Notes: generated by a model from the sequence alone, not told the origin. DNA of 43,811 nucleotides from an uncultured Clostridium sp. (GCA_930987745.1 CAKNKX010000013.1:1-43811); one strand, 5' to 3'; shown: positions 21,217 through 31,769, counted from the stretch's first letter. Program-made: numbers and translations.

Positions 21217-21882
21217 ATGGAAGAAAAGAATATGGATTCTAAAAACATAAAAGAAGAAGCAACAAATGCAGTAAATCAAGTAAAAGATACAATAAAAAAT
21301 GTTGATATAAAAAAAGACAGTTTAGAAACAAAAGGATTTATAGTAGAGATGTTTAAAAATCCACTTGAAAAAATACGAGAGATAGCAACAAAAAATGACA
21401 AAAAATTCTTGAAATATGTAATTATAATATTAGTAATCTGGTGTATATTAGAATTAGTACATGAAATTTTTACACTAAATATATGGGGGTATTTTAACTT
21501 AGGAAAAAATATCTTAAGAGTAATAATTGCAGGAATTACTCCAATAATCAGCATACTTGTAATGTCAATTATTGTATTTTTAGTAAAAGGAAAAAATAAA
21601 AAGAATTTAACAACAATTATTTCAACTATAACATCAGCAAATATTCCTATGGTAATAGCTTCAATTGTAAGTTTATTAACATTAATAAATATAAGAGCAA
21701 ATGTTTTAACAAATCCATTTGCACAATTATGTAATGTAATTACTGTAATATTAAATTATTTTGGAATTAAATCATTACTTGGAATTGAAAAAAATTCTGA
21801 ATATATAAAGAAATTTGTAATAATAGAAGCAATTTTCTACATAGTATATATTGTACTATCATTTTTAGATATATATATTTAA
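21217..21882 (+). CDS. YIP1-like multi-pass membrane protein
   Basis: multiple hydrophobic segments, Yip1-like arrangement. Confidence 0.55.
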   Translation: MEEKNMDSKNIKEEATNAVNQVKDTIKNVDIKKDSLETKGFIVEMFKNPLEKIREIATKNDKKFLKYVIIILVIWCILELVHEIFTLNIWGYFNLGKNILRVIIAGITPIISILVMSIIVFLVKGKNKKNLTTIISTITSANIPMVIASIVSLLTLINIRANVLTNPFAQLCNVITVILNYFGIKSLLGIEKNSEYIKKFVIIEAIFYIVYIVLSFLDIYI

Positions 21883-21885
21883 ATA

Positions 21886-21927
21886 AAAAACGACAAGAGA
21901 TTATTTTGTTTCTTGTCGTTTTTTGTT
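21886..21927 (+). terminator. Rho-independent terminator
   Basis: AAAACGACAAGAgattattttgttTCTTGTCGTTTTTT. Confidence 0.75.
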
Positions 21928-22043
21928 TTTAAAATTACATTCATGTTACATTTTCGTTACATTTAAGTGAAATTAGTTGTAATAAAAAATAGATATTGGT
22001 ATAATTTAGATAGAATTTTTTGGATTACGAAGGAGGAGTAATT

Positions 22044-23210
22044 ATGTTAAAATCAAACGTAGGATGGAGCACAAATGAAGATAGTTATACACAAGGAAAG
22101 GAATCTGCTAAAAAAGCAGTAGTAGACTTAATTCAAACAAAAGTAGCATTTTTATATACATCAGTAGATTGTGATGTTAAAAAAGTATTAGACGGAGCAA
22201 AATCAGAATTAGGAACAGCACCAATAATTGGCTGTACATCAAGTGCAGGTTTAATTGTACCAGATGGATTTATTTCAGGAGAAAAAGGATTTACTGGAAT
22301 CTTAGCAATAGGAGACCCAGAAACAGAAGTAGGAGTAGCAAGTTCTGAAAGAGGTAAGGACCCAAGAGAAACAGGAAGAAAAGTAGCAATGGAAGCTATG
22401 AAAAAAGCTGGAAGAACAGATGCACCAGCATATTTCTACATGGTAGCATCACCTGCAGAAGAAGAATTCTATATCAAAGGAATTCAAGATGTAATAGGAA
22501 TGGTTCCAGTATTTGGAGGAAGCGCAGCAGACAACACAGTAGAAGGAAAATGGAGCATTTACACAAATGATAAAGTATTTGCTGATGGTGTTGCAGTAGC
22601 ATTTTTCTATACAGACAAAGAAATGAAAAATGTATTTACAGGAGCATATAATGAAACAACAAATTCAGGAATAATAACAAAAGTAAACGGAAATAGAACT
22701 TTAGCAGAAATAGATGGAGTTCCAGCACTTAAAAAATATGCATCTTGGACAGGAGCTAAAGCAAAAGATTTAAAAGAAAATAACTTATTAGTAACAACAA
22801 TAACAAAACCACTAGGAGTAAAAGATAGATTAGGAGATTTAGTTGCAATTCGTCATCCAATGTACGGAAATGAAGATGGCTCAATGAATATAGGAGCAAA
22901 CTTAGCAGTAAATACAGCTATAATTCAAATGGAAGCAACAGTTGATGAACTAATTGATTCTACAGGAAAAACAATGAAGGAATTAAATAAGGAAATGGAA
23001 AATGATGTAGGAGCATATTTATTAATTCACTGTGGTGGAAGAAGATTAGGAATTGGAGATAGAATTGATGAAGTTGCAAAACAATTAAAGAAAGAAGCAA
23101 AAGGAGTTCCATTTATCGCAGTATTTACATTTGGAGAATATGGTGTAAAAGATAATGGAGGAAATACAACAGGAGGTTTAATGCTATCATTTACAGCATT
23201 AGGTAAATGA
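22044..23210 (+). CDS. FIST-domain signal transduction protein
   Basis: 'APIIGCTSSAGLIVPDGF…VPVFGGSAADN…HCGGRRLGIGDR' FIST_N/FIST_C; AGGAGGAG RBS. Confidence 0.85.
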   Translation: MLKSNVGWSTNEDSYTQGKESAKKAVVDLIQTKVAFLYTSVDCDVKKVLDGAKSELGTAPIIGCTSSAGLIVPDGFISGEKGFTGILAIGDPETEVGVASSERGKDPRETGRKVAMEAMKKAGRTDAPAYFYMVASPAEEEFYIKGIQDVIGMVPVFGGSAADNTVEGKWSIYTNDKVFADGVAVAFFYTDKEMKNVFTGAYNETTNSGIITKVNGNRTLAEIDGVPALKKYASWTGAKAKDLKENNLLVTTITKPLGVKDRLGDLVAIRHPMYGNEDGSMNIGANLAVNTAIIQMEATVDELIDSTGKTMKELNKEMENDVGAYLLIHCGGRRLGIGDRIDEVAKQLKKEAKGVPFIAVFTFGEYGVKDNGGNTTGGLMLSFTALGK

Positions 23211-23339
23211 AGAGCAGGGGAAAAACCACAAACCCAGGAAAATTCATATAAATGTATGACAGAAAAATATGTTGAAAATAACAAAGAAATAGAGGTTATG
23301 GTATGTAAAAATACCAATTTAAATAAGGAGGGAGCCACT

Positions 23340-24773
23340 GTGAAAAATTTAATAGGATATGAATGGAAAGATGCATCAAATGGTGCAGTAATAGAAGTTG
23401 TGAATCCAGCAACTCAAGAATTAATAGATACAGTACCAAATGTTACAGATGAAGATGTAGATACAGCTGTAAAAGTAGCAGTTGAAGAACAAAAGAAATG
23501 GGAAAAAGTATCTATTTATGATAGAGCAGATATTTTATATAAATTTGTCGATTTAGTAGAAGAAAACAAAGAAAGATTAGCTGTTCTTTTGTCTAATGAA
23601 ACAGGAAAACCAATTAAAGAAGCAAGAGGAGAAATTGCAAATGTTAGAATTGGAACAAGAGGATTTATAGAAAAAGCAAAACACTTATATGGAAAATCTA
23701 TTCCAGAAGGGTCAGAAGCTGGACAAGAAAAAACAATACAATTTACAAAAAGATATCCAATAGGAGTAATCGCAGCAATTATACCATTTAACTTTCCAAG
23801 TGACTTATTCTGTCAAAAAGTACCACCAGCATTAATGATGGGAAATAGTATAATTGTAAAACCATCAAACTATAACCCACTAACACTAATCGAATATGTA
23901 AAATTAATGATTGAAGCAGGAGTTCCTGCAGGATGTATTCAAATACTAACAGGTGATGGACCAACAGCAGGACAAGCACTAGCAAGACATCCTGGAGTTC
24001 ACCTAGTATCATTAACAGGAGGAACAGCAGCAGGTATCCAAACAATGGGAACAGCTTCTAAAAACTTAACACATGTTATGTTAGAACTTGGTGGAAATGA
24101 TGCATTTATCTTCTTAGAAGATGGAGATATGGACTTAGCTGTAAAAGAAACAATTTGGGGTAGACTATATAATGGTGGACAAGTATGTTGTGCAAGTAAA
24201 CGTTTCTTAATCCACAATTCAAGAAAACAAGAATTTATAGATAGAATGAAAGAAGTAATATCTAATCTAAAAGTTGGAGACCCAATGAAAGAAGATACAG
24301 ATATGGGACCAATGATTAATATAAATGCAGCAAAAAGAATTGAAGAACAAGTAAATCAAATGGTATCAGAAGGAGCAACTGTAGTTTGTGGAGGAAAAAG
24401 AGAAGATGCTTATTACTATCCAACAATATTAGATAATGTAACAAAAGATATGGAAGCCAGCAAAGACATGGAAATATTTGGACCAGTAATTTCTGTAATT
24501 GGATTTGATGATGTAGAAGAAGCAATTGAAATTGCCAACCAATCATCATATGGATTATGTGGATGTGTAATTTCAAAAGATGTATCAAGAGCAATGAAAA
24601 TAGCTGATAGATTAGAATGTGGTGGAGCAGTAGTAAATGGAGCAAGCTTCTATCGTTCATTTGAAATGCCATTTGGAGGATGGAAACATTCAGGAATCGG
24701 TAACGAAGGTGTTATGACAACATTAGAAGAAATGTCAAGACTAAAAACAATAGTACTTAAAAATATACTTTAG
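23340..24773 (+). CDS. NAD(P)-dependent aldehyde dehydrogenase
   Basis: 'IIPFNFPSDL…KPSNYNPLT…LTGGTAAG…LELGGNDAFI…GGQVCCASKR…EIFGPVISV'; GTG start after AAGGAGGG. Confidence 0.95.
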   Translation: MKNLIGYEWKDASNGAVIEVVNPATQELIDTVPNVTDEDVDTAVKVAVEEQKKWEKVSIYDRADILYKFVDLVEENKERLAVLLSNETGKPIKEARGEIANVRIGTRGFIEKAKHLYGKSIPEGSEAGQEKTIQFTKRYPIGVIAAIIPFNFPSDLFCQKVPPALMMGNSIIVKPSNYNPLTLIEYVKLMIEAGVPAGCIQILTGDGPTAGQALARHPGVHLVSLTGGTAAGIQTMGTASKNLTHVMLELGGNDAFIFLEDGDMDLAVKETIWGRLYNGGQVCCASKRFLIHNSRKQEFIDRMKEVISNLKVGDPMKEDTDMGPMININAAKRIEEQVNQMVSEGATVVCGGKREDAYYYPTILDNVTKDMEASKDMEIFGPVISVIGFDDVEEAIEIANQSSYGLCGCVISKDVSRAMKIADRLECGGAVVNGASFYRSFEMPFGGWKHSGIGNEGVMTTLEEMSRLKTIVLKNIL

Positions 24774-24830
24774 GGATTAGGGGACGGTCCTCTAAATCCC
24801 CCTTTTAGGGGATTTGGGGACAATCCTTTG
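24773..24830. repeat. REP-like GGGGAC palindromes, two adjacent units
   Basis: GGGATTAGGGGACGGTCCTCTAAATCCC / TTTTAGGGGATTTGGGGACAATCC. Confidence 0.6.
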
Positions 24831-24864
24831 CAGAATAAAGTAATTAAAAAAGGATGGAAATTAT

Positions 24865-25506
24865 ATGGATAAAACTAAAAAGATAATATTAATATCAGTT
24901 ATATCAGTTGTTGTGATTATTCTTATAGCAGTAGGCATATGGCTTGTTGTTAGAGGAAACAAGGAGAATAATGGAGAAAACCAAATATCAAAAATTCAAG
25001 AATTATACAATACTTTGTCAGAAAAAGACACATATAGCTTTAAAACAACTGTAGATGATAATAATAGTAGCTATTTTGCAAAACAAGGCGATAAATCATA
25101 TATGGAAGTAAAAATAGATGGAGAAACATCAAAATACCTTATGATGAATGGAAATATGTACTATATAATAGATAGTCAAGAAGCATATTACACTTATACA
25201 AATAATCAGACTTATCTAAATAAAATCGAAGTACAATTAGAAGCTTTATTAAATATGGAACATGGTGAAGGTCGTGAAGAAATAAATAATAGACAATATG
25301 ATTATGAAGAATATGGAAATACAGCTAGTTTTGCAATAAAACCATTTGAAACTGAAAGTTCAACTACAAGATTCTATTTTAGAGGTGATGAACTTCAATA
25401 TATAAAAACTATTTCAGGAGAGGAACAAGAGACTCTAGAAGTAGAAATCTCTGATAATGTGGATACTAATCTATTCCAATTACCAGAAGGATATGCAAAA
25501 AATTAA
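24865..25506 (+). CDS. Membrane-anchored extracytoplasmic protein (LolA/LppX-like fold possible)
   Basis: N-terminal TM; 'ELYNTLSEKDTYSFKTTV…YYIIDSQEAYYTY'. Confidence 0.5.
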   Translation: MDKTKKIILISVISVVVIILIAVGIWLVVRGNKENNGENQISKIQELYNTLSEKDTYSFKTTVDDNNSSYFAKQGDKSYMEVKIDGETSKYLMMNGNMYYIIDSQEAYYTYTNNQTYLNKIEVQLEALLNMEHGEGREEINNRQYDYEEYGNTASFAIKPFETESSTTRFYFRGDELQYIKTISGEEQETLEVEISDNVDTNLFQLPEGYAKN

Positions 25507-25526
25507 TTTTGAGGAGGAGACGAAAA

Positions 25527-26687
25527 ATGTCAGAAAAATTCGTTTTAAATGAAACATCATATTTTGGAAAAGGTGCAAGAGAAGAATTAGCAGGAGAAAT
25601 CCAAAAAAGAGGATTTAAAAAAGTATTTTTAGTAAGTGATAAATCATTAGTAGAAGCAGGAGTAACTGGTAAAGTTGAAGAAGTGTTAAATAAAGCAGGA
25701 ATCCCATATGATTTATATGATGAAATAAAACCAAATCCTACAATTGAAAATGTTACAGATGGAGTAAATGCTTGTAAAAAATCTAAAGCAGACCTAATAG
25801 TTGCAGTAGGTGGAGGTTCAAGTATAGATACTGCAAAAGGAATATCTATAGTTATGACAAACCCAGAACATAGTGATATAAAATCATTAAATGGAGCAGT
25901 AAATACTCTAAATAGAGGAATGCCACTAATAGCACTTCCTACAACAGCTGGAACTGCAGCAGAAGTAACAATAAATTATGTAATAACAGATGAAGATGCA
26001 AAAGTAAAAATGGTATGTGTAGACCCAAATGATATACCAATTTTAGCAATTATAGACTCTGAACTTATGGGTTCAATGCCAAAATCTTTAGCTGCTGCAA
26101 CAGGAATGGATGCATTAACACATGCAGTTGAAGGATATATCACAAAAGCACATAATGATATGTCAGATATGTTCCATATGCAGGCAATAAAAATGATATT
26201 TAAATATTTACCATCAGCTGTAAATGAAAAAGACCCAGTAGCAGTTGAAAAAATGGGAATGGCTCAATATATAGCAGGAATGGGATTTAGTAATGTTGGA
26301 CTTGGAATAGTTCACTCAATGGCACATCAATTAGGAGCCGTATATGATACACCACATGGAATAGCAAATGCAATGCTACTTCCTACAGTTATGAGATTTA
26401 ACGGAGAAAATCCAGAAACAGCAGGAAGATTTAGAGAAATATTAATGAATATCGGAAGACCAGATGCTAAAGACTTAAACGACCAAGATGTTATAAATAC
26501 ATTTGTATGGATGATATCAGAACTAAGCAAAGCTGTTGGAATCACAACAACAATTAAAGACTATGGGGCAAAAGAAGAAGACTTTGAAATGCTTGCAGAA
26601 AAAGCAATGAATGACCCATGTAAGCCAGGAAATCCAAGAGAAGTAACAAAAGAAGATTTTATAGAACTATATAGAAGAGCAATGTAA
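25527..26687 (+). CDS. Iron-containing alcohol dehydrogenase
   Basis: 'AVGGGSSIDTAKGI…PTTAGTAAEVT…DALTHAVEGYI…GIVHSMAHQLGAVYDTPHGIANA'. Confidence 0.96.
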   Translation: MSEKFVLNETSYFGKGAREELAGEIQKRGFKKVFLVSDKSLVEAGVTGKVEEVLNKAGIPYDLYDEIKPNPTIENVTDGVNACKKSKADLIVAVGGGSSIDTAKGISIVMTNPEHSDIKSLNGAVNTLNRGMPLIALPTTAGTAAEVTINYVITDEDAKVKMVCVDPNDIPILAIIDSELMGSMPKSLAAATGMDALTHAVEGYITKAHNDMSDMFHMQAIKMIFKYLPSAVNEKDPVAVEKMGMAQYIAGMGFSNVGLGIVHSMAHQLGAVYDTPHGIANAMLLPTVMRFNGENPETAGRFREILMNIGRPDAKDLNDQDVINTFVWMISELSKAVGITTTIKDYGAKEEDFEMLAEKAMNDPCKPGNPREVTKEDFIELYRRAM

Positions 26688-26689
26688 AT

Positions 26690-26733
26690 TTTAAGAGAAT
26701 TGGGGAAAGACCTCGATTCTCTAATTTTTTTGT
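26690..26733. repeat. REP-like palindrome/terminator
   Basis: AGAGAATtGGGGaaagaCCTCgATTCTCTaattttttt. Confidence 0.6.
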
Positions 26734-26770
26734 TAAACAATAGAACCTTGTTGTCTAAGACAGTAATAAA

Positions 26771-26803
26771 AAATCCCTGGGTAACAGAAACCCAAGGATT
26801 TGC
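26771..26803. terminator. Bidirectional hairpin
   Basis: AAATCCcTGGGTaacagAACCCAaGGATTT. Confidence 0.55.
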
Positions 26804-26812
26804 ACAACACTA

Positions 26813-27181
26813 TTATTCCAGTAAAAAAGTAATATTCAAATCACTTTTATACTTAAAGCTGATTTGAAAAAAATCAGCCTCTTTGGAATCGTAGAGCTTT
26901 GATTTCTCAAAGTCTACAAACAAAGTCTCAGCCGAGTTCTCACCAGCTTGATATCTGGACTCAGGAGAATCAATGTCAATATAGGAGAATATGAATTCTC
27001 CTTGGAAAGAGTATCCTTTGTATTCGATACTCTTTCCACAGAAATGGCACTCAAAAATGCCGCTGGAGATAAATTCCCCCAGTTTTTCTGTGGTATCAAT
27101 AGATACCACGTTTCGGCAGAAGTTACAAATAACTCCTACAGGTCTCCGCTCCAATGCGGAGAAAAATTCGTCTCTTGTCAT
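26813..27181 (-). CDS. Hypothetical protein with paired CxxC motifs; contains the only read-through in-frame CGG codon noted in the window
   Basis: GAGGAGG RBS; 'VICNFCRNVV…GIFECHFCGKSIEYKG'; more GC-rich than neighbours. Confidence 0.6.
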   Translation of the reverse strand: MTRDEFFSALERRPVGVICNFCRNVVSIDTTEKLGEFISSGIFECHFCGKSIEYKGYSFQGEFIFSYIDIDSPESRYQAGENSAETLFVDFEKSKLYDSKEADFFQISFKYKSDLNITFLLE

Positions 27182-27439
27182 ATATACCTCCTCGTTGTGC
27201 ATAAGACTATGATGAGGTTAATTAACACTCAAAAACCCAGCATAATCTTATCTGGTATATGATAATATCAAATAAACTCTTTGTCAAGACCTTATTTTTT
27301 GCTGTTAGTTAAAAATTCTTAAAAAATTCCAAAAGATAGGCTAAAAGGAAAGATAAAAGTTTTTTAAAAAAACACTTGCCAAACTAAAAAAAATGTGCAA
27401 TAATATTAACATAAATGTAAAAACGATAAAAAAGAGGAG

Positions 27440-27705
27440 TAAGTATAAACTAGTTTTTAGAGAATAGAAGTCATAGGCTGTGAGCTTCTTAAATATAGAT
27501 ATACCGAAGGTAGCTTTTTTAGTTGATATTTTGAACACTAAAAGAAAAGTAGGAATATCCGCCTAAGCCGTGTTAAAAGCTAATTAAGATATATAATGAT
27601 ATGTTTAGATTTTTAATATAGATAAAAATAGAACAAATAATTATATAATTAAGGTGGTACCGTGAATAATAATTCGCCCTTATGCAAAAAAGCATAAGGG
27701 TTTTT
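27440..27705 (+). promoter_or_regulatory. T-box leader upstream of valS
   Basis: 'AAGGTGGTACCGTG' antiterminator box followed by CCCTTATGCaaaaaaGCATAAGGGTTTTTTG terminator, preceding valS. Confidence 0.93.
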
Positions 27706-27758
27706 TGATTTTTTAGTTATTAAATTTAATAAATAAAAAGATTAAGGAGGAATGAAGT

Positions 27759-30391
27759 ATGTTAAATGAAAAGTTTAATCCAAAGGATTTTGAGGATGAA
27801 TTGTACGAAAAATGGGAGAAAAATGGGTATTTTAAACCAAGTATGGATAAGACAAAAGAAAGTTTTTGTATTATGATGCCACCACCAAATGTTACAGGAA
27901 AACTTCATATGGGACATGCATTAGATGATACAATACAAGATATTCTAATTCGTTTTAAAAGAATGCAAGGATATAACACATTATGGCTTCCTGGAAGTGA
28001 CCATTCAGCAATTTCAACAGAAATGAAAGTTGTTCAAAAATTAAAATCAGAAGGTAAGACAAAAGAAGAATTAGGAAGAGAAAAATTTTTAGAAGAAGCA
28101 TGGGAATGGACTAGAATTTATGGTGGAACAATACAAGAACAACAAAGAAAATTAGGATGTTCTTGTGATTGGGATAGACGTAGATTTACATTAGATGAAG
28201 GTTTATCAGAAGCTGTCTTAGAGCAATTTGTTAAGTTATATAATGAAGGACTAATATATAAAGGAACAAGAATGGTAAACTGGTGTCCTAATTGCCATAC
28301 AGCTATATCAGATGCAGAGGTTGAATATAAAGAAGAAGATTCTCATTTATGGCATTTAAGATATAAAGTAAAAGATGAAGATAAATATGTAGAAGTTGCA
28401 ACAACAAGACCAGAAACAATGCTTGGAGATACTGCAGTTGCTGTACACCCTGATGATAAAAGATATAAAGATTTAGTTGGAAAAACTGTAATAGTTCCTA
28501 TTGTAAACAGAGAAATACCAGTTATTGCAGATGAATTTGTAGAAAAAGAGTTCCGGAACTCGGATGTGTAAAAATTACGCCATCGCATGACCCTAATGAC
28601 TATCAAGCAGGATTAAAACATAACTTAGAATTTATAGAAGTATTTGATGATAGAAGTATAATGAAAGATTTAATGCCAGAAGTAAAAGGAATGCAAGCAA
28701 TTAAAGCAAGACCAATAGTTGTTAAAAAACTAGAAGAATTAGGTGCATTAGTTTCTATAGAAGATTATACTCATAATGTAGGAAAATGTGAAAGATGTAA
28801 AACAACAGTAGAGCCAAGAGTATCTGAGCAATGGTTTGTAAAAATGAAAGATTTAGCAAAACCAGCAATTGATGCAGTTAAAAATGAAGATGTTAAATTT
28901 GTTCCTAAAAAATACGAGAAAATATATTTTAACTGGATGAATAATATCCAAGACTGGTGTATTTCAAGACAATTATGGTGGGGACATAGAATACCTGCAT
29001 ATTACTGCCAAGATTGTGGGCATATAAATGTTGCTAAAAAAATGCCAGAAAAATGTGAAAAATGTGGCTCAAATAATTTAAAACAAGACCCAGACACACT
29101 AGATACATGGTTTAGCTCAGCATTATGGCCATTTTCAACTCTTGGTTGGCCAAATAAAGATGCCGAAGACCTAAAAATGTTCTATCCTACAAATGTATTA
29201 GTTACAGCATATGATATTATAACTTTTTGGGTATCAAGAATGGTATTTTCAGGATATTATGCAATGAAAGAAAAACCTTTTAGTGATGTTTTAATACATG
29301 GAATAGTAAGAGATAGCCAAGGAAGAAAAATGTCAAAAACATTAGGAAATGGTGTAGATCCAATAGAAGTAATTGATAAATATGGTGCAGATAGCCTAAG
29401 ATTTTCAGTACTTTCTGGAACAACAATGGGAAATGATATTAAATATATGCCAGAAAAACTAGAACAAGCATCAAACTTTGCAAATAAAATTTGGAATGCT
29501 GCAAAATTTATAATAATGAATAGACCAGAGGAGTCAAAAATTATTGAATATAAAAATAGCAAAGATAAAAAACTAAATGTAGAAGATAAATGGATTTTAA
29601 ATAAATTAAATAAACTAGTAAAAGAAGTAACTTCAAATATTGAAAAATATGACTTGGGAATTGCAATTGACAAAATATATAACTTTATGTGGAATGAATA
29701 TTGTGACTGGTATATAGAAATGGCTAAAATAAGACTATATAACGGATCTGAAGAAGAAAAAATAAATACATCTTTTGTTTTAGATGAAGTATTTAGAACA
29801 TGTTTAAAACTATTACATCCATTTATGCCATTTGTAACTTCTAAAATATATGAAAACTTAGTTAAATATGATAATAAAGACTTAATGGTAAGCTCATGGC
29901 CTGAAGCAAGAGAAGATATTAATTATGACAATGAAGAAGATTTGACAGAAAAAATTAAAAAGATGATAGTAGAAATAAGAAATATAAGAAATACAAAAAA
30001 TATACATCCTACTAAAAAATCTGAACTTATATTTATCTCAAATTCTCATGCAGATAATTTACAAGAACTAGAAGGTATTTTATTGAAACTAGGATTTGGA
30101 AATAAGGTGACAATTAGAAAGACTAAGGAAAATATACCAGAAGATTCAATAAACATCTTAGAAAACGATTTAGAGCTATATATACCATTAGAAGGATTAA
30201 TTGATAAAGAAGAAGAGAAAAAGCGATTAGAAGAAGAGAAGAAAAGATTAGAATCAGAAGTTGCAAGATGTGAAAAAATGTTATCAAACCCTGGATTTGT
30301 AAATAAAGCACCAAAAGCAAAAGTAGAAGAAGAACAAGAAAAACTAAATAAATATAAAGAAATGCTAGATAAAGTATTAGAACAACTTTAA
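27759..30391 (+). CDS. valS: Valyl-tRNA synthetase, read through two +1 frameshifts at CGG 28554-28556 and CGG 28561-28563
   Basis: '[15 protein letters not shown]…' to '…[23 protein letters not shown]…[12 protein letters not shown]…' after removing two C residues; T-box upstream. Confidence 0.95.
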
Positions 30392-30392
30392 A

Positions 30393-30422
30393 ATAAAAAA
30401 GCCCTAAATTGGGCTTTTTTCG
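30393..30422 (+). terminator. Rho-independent terminator after valS
   Basis: AAAAAAGCCCtaaattGGGCTTTTTT. Confidence 0.85.
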
Positions 30423-30454
30423 TATTTCTTATATTTAAAAAGACATTTTTTCTT
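30417..30454. repeat. 38-bp direct repeat, copy 1
   Basis: ttttcgtatttcttatatttaaaaagacattttttctt identical to 31789-31826. Confidence 0.95.
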
Positions 30455-30471
30455 GTGTTTTAATATACATT

Positions 30472-30537
30472 TAATTAAACCAGTCCTGAATAGGTAAGAA
30501 ATCATCCAAACCTTTATCAGTATTAATTAATTTAAAA
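30472..30537 (-). pseudogene. C-terminal gene remnant (…FKLINTDKGLDDFLPIQDWFN*)
   Basis: short open frame on minus strand ending in TAA, no start. Confidence 0.3.
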
Positions 30538-30622
30538 AAATAGAGCTAATTCAATTGAAAAAAATGTATGTTCTTGATATAATTTGAGCATATTAATAAT
30601 TTTATAAAGGAATGATACCTAA

Positions 30623-31534
30623 GTGGAAAATAAAAATAAATTAGAAACAATTTCAAATCTCTTTGAAGATAATGAAATAAGAAGTGTTTGGGACAGTGAG
30701 AAAGAAGAATATTATTTTAGTGTTGTTGATGTCATCCAAGCTTTGACAGACAGTAATAATCCAAGAAATTATTGGAACACATTAAAAAGAAGAATGACAG
30801 AAGAAGAAAAAAGTGAGTTGTACGCAAAATGCGTACAACTGAAAATGAAATCAAAAAAAGATGGAAAAAATTATTTAACTGATACTTTAGATACAAAAGG
30901 AATATTGAGATTAATAGAATCTGTGCCAAGTCCAAAAGCAGAGCCATTCAAATTATGGCTTGCTCAAATGGGAAAAGAGAGAATTGATGAAGTATTTGAC
31001 CCAGAACTTGCTGTTAATCGTGCAATTGATTATTATAGGGCTCGTGGATATGATGATAAATGGATTAAGGCAAGACTAACAGGAGTTGTAGATAGACGCA
31101 AATTAACAGATGTATGGCAAGCAAATGGTATAACTAAAAATTATGAGTATGGAATACTTACAAATGAAATATATAAAGAATGGTCTGGAATGAAAGCTTC
31201 AGAATATAAAGACTTCAAAGGAATTAGGAAAGAATCTTTAAGAGATAATATGACAGATATAGAAGTCACACTTACAGATTTAGGAGAAATTGCAACAAGA
31301 GAGCTTGCAAAAAAACACAAACCCTATGGATTAAAAGAGAATAAAGAAATAGCAAAACGTGGTGGAAAAATTGCAAAAATTACACGAGACAATTTAGAAA
31401 AAGAATTAGGAGAAAGTGTAATTACAAATAAAAATGCACTAAACTATAAATATTTGGATGATAATAAATTAAACAAAGAGAAACAATTAAATGATAAATC
31501 TAAAAAGAAATTAAAAGAAAATGATAATACATAG
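30623..31534 (+). CDS. Bro-N family antirepressor/DinD-like phage-type protein
   Basis: 'IRSVWDSEKEEYYFSVVDVIQALTDSNNPRNYWNTLKRRM…LTDTLDTKGILRLIESVPSPKAEPFKLWLAQMGKERIDE'. Confidence 0.85.
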   Translation: MENKNKLETISNLFEDNEIRSVWDSEKEEYYFSVVDVIQALTDSNNPRNYWNTLKRRMTEEEKSELYAKCVQLKMKSKKDGKNYLTDTLDTKGILRLIESVPSPKAEPFKLWLAQMGKERIDEVFDPELAVNRAIDYYRARGYDDKWIKARLTGVVDRRKLTDVWQANGITKNYEYGILTNEIYKEWSGMKASEYKDFKGIRKESLRDNMTDIEVTLTDLGEIATRELAKKHKPYGLKENKEIAKRGGKIAKITRDNLEKELGESVITNKNALNYKYLDDNKLNKEKQLNDKSKKKLKENDNT

Positions 31535-31661
31535 AAAGATAATGAATAAACCTATTAGAGAACTAGAAAAGAATTGAATGGAATTTTGGAATGGCTTTAA
31601 TACTCTATATATTTCTTATGATAAATTTCTATTTTGAGCAAATGCTTATTTAGGTGTAAAA

Positions 31662-31700
31662 CAAAAGAATATAAAACTAAAACTATTTTATATTCTTTTG
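31662..31700 (+). terminator. Hairpin
   Basis: CAAAAGAATATAAAA ctaaaacta TTTTATATTCTTTTG perfect 15-bp arms. Confidence 0.6.
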
Positions 31701-31769
31701 CCTTATCAATTTTAGGACTAAAACCTTCAATAAGAGGATTATGATTTTTATTAATTATCCCTATTAGAA

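Noticed and set aside
28554-28556. CGG as a reassigned sense codon (as in known CGG to Gln/Trp changes)
   Set aside because: Sense reassignment would leave the zero frame open; here the zero frame always hits a stop soon after and homology continues in +1.
28554-28563. Treating the split valS, spoIIIAE, spoIIIAF, amidase, cwlJ-like, AlbA_2 and DUF2207 ORFs as ordinary pseudogenes
   Set aside because: All share the same CGGA syntax, lesions are confined to one base per site, and flanking coding sequence is fully preserved; two lie in an essential gene.
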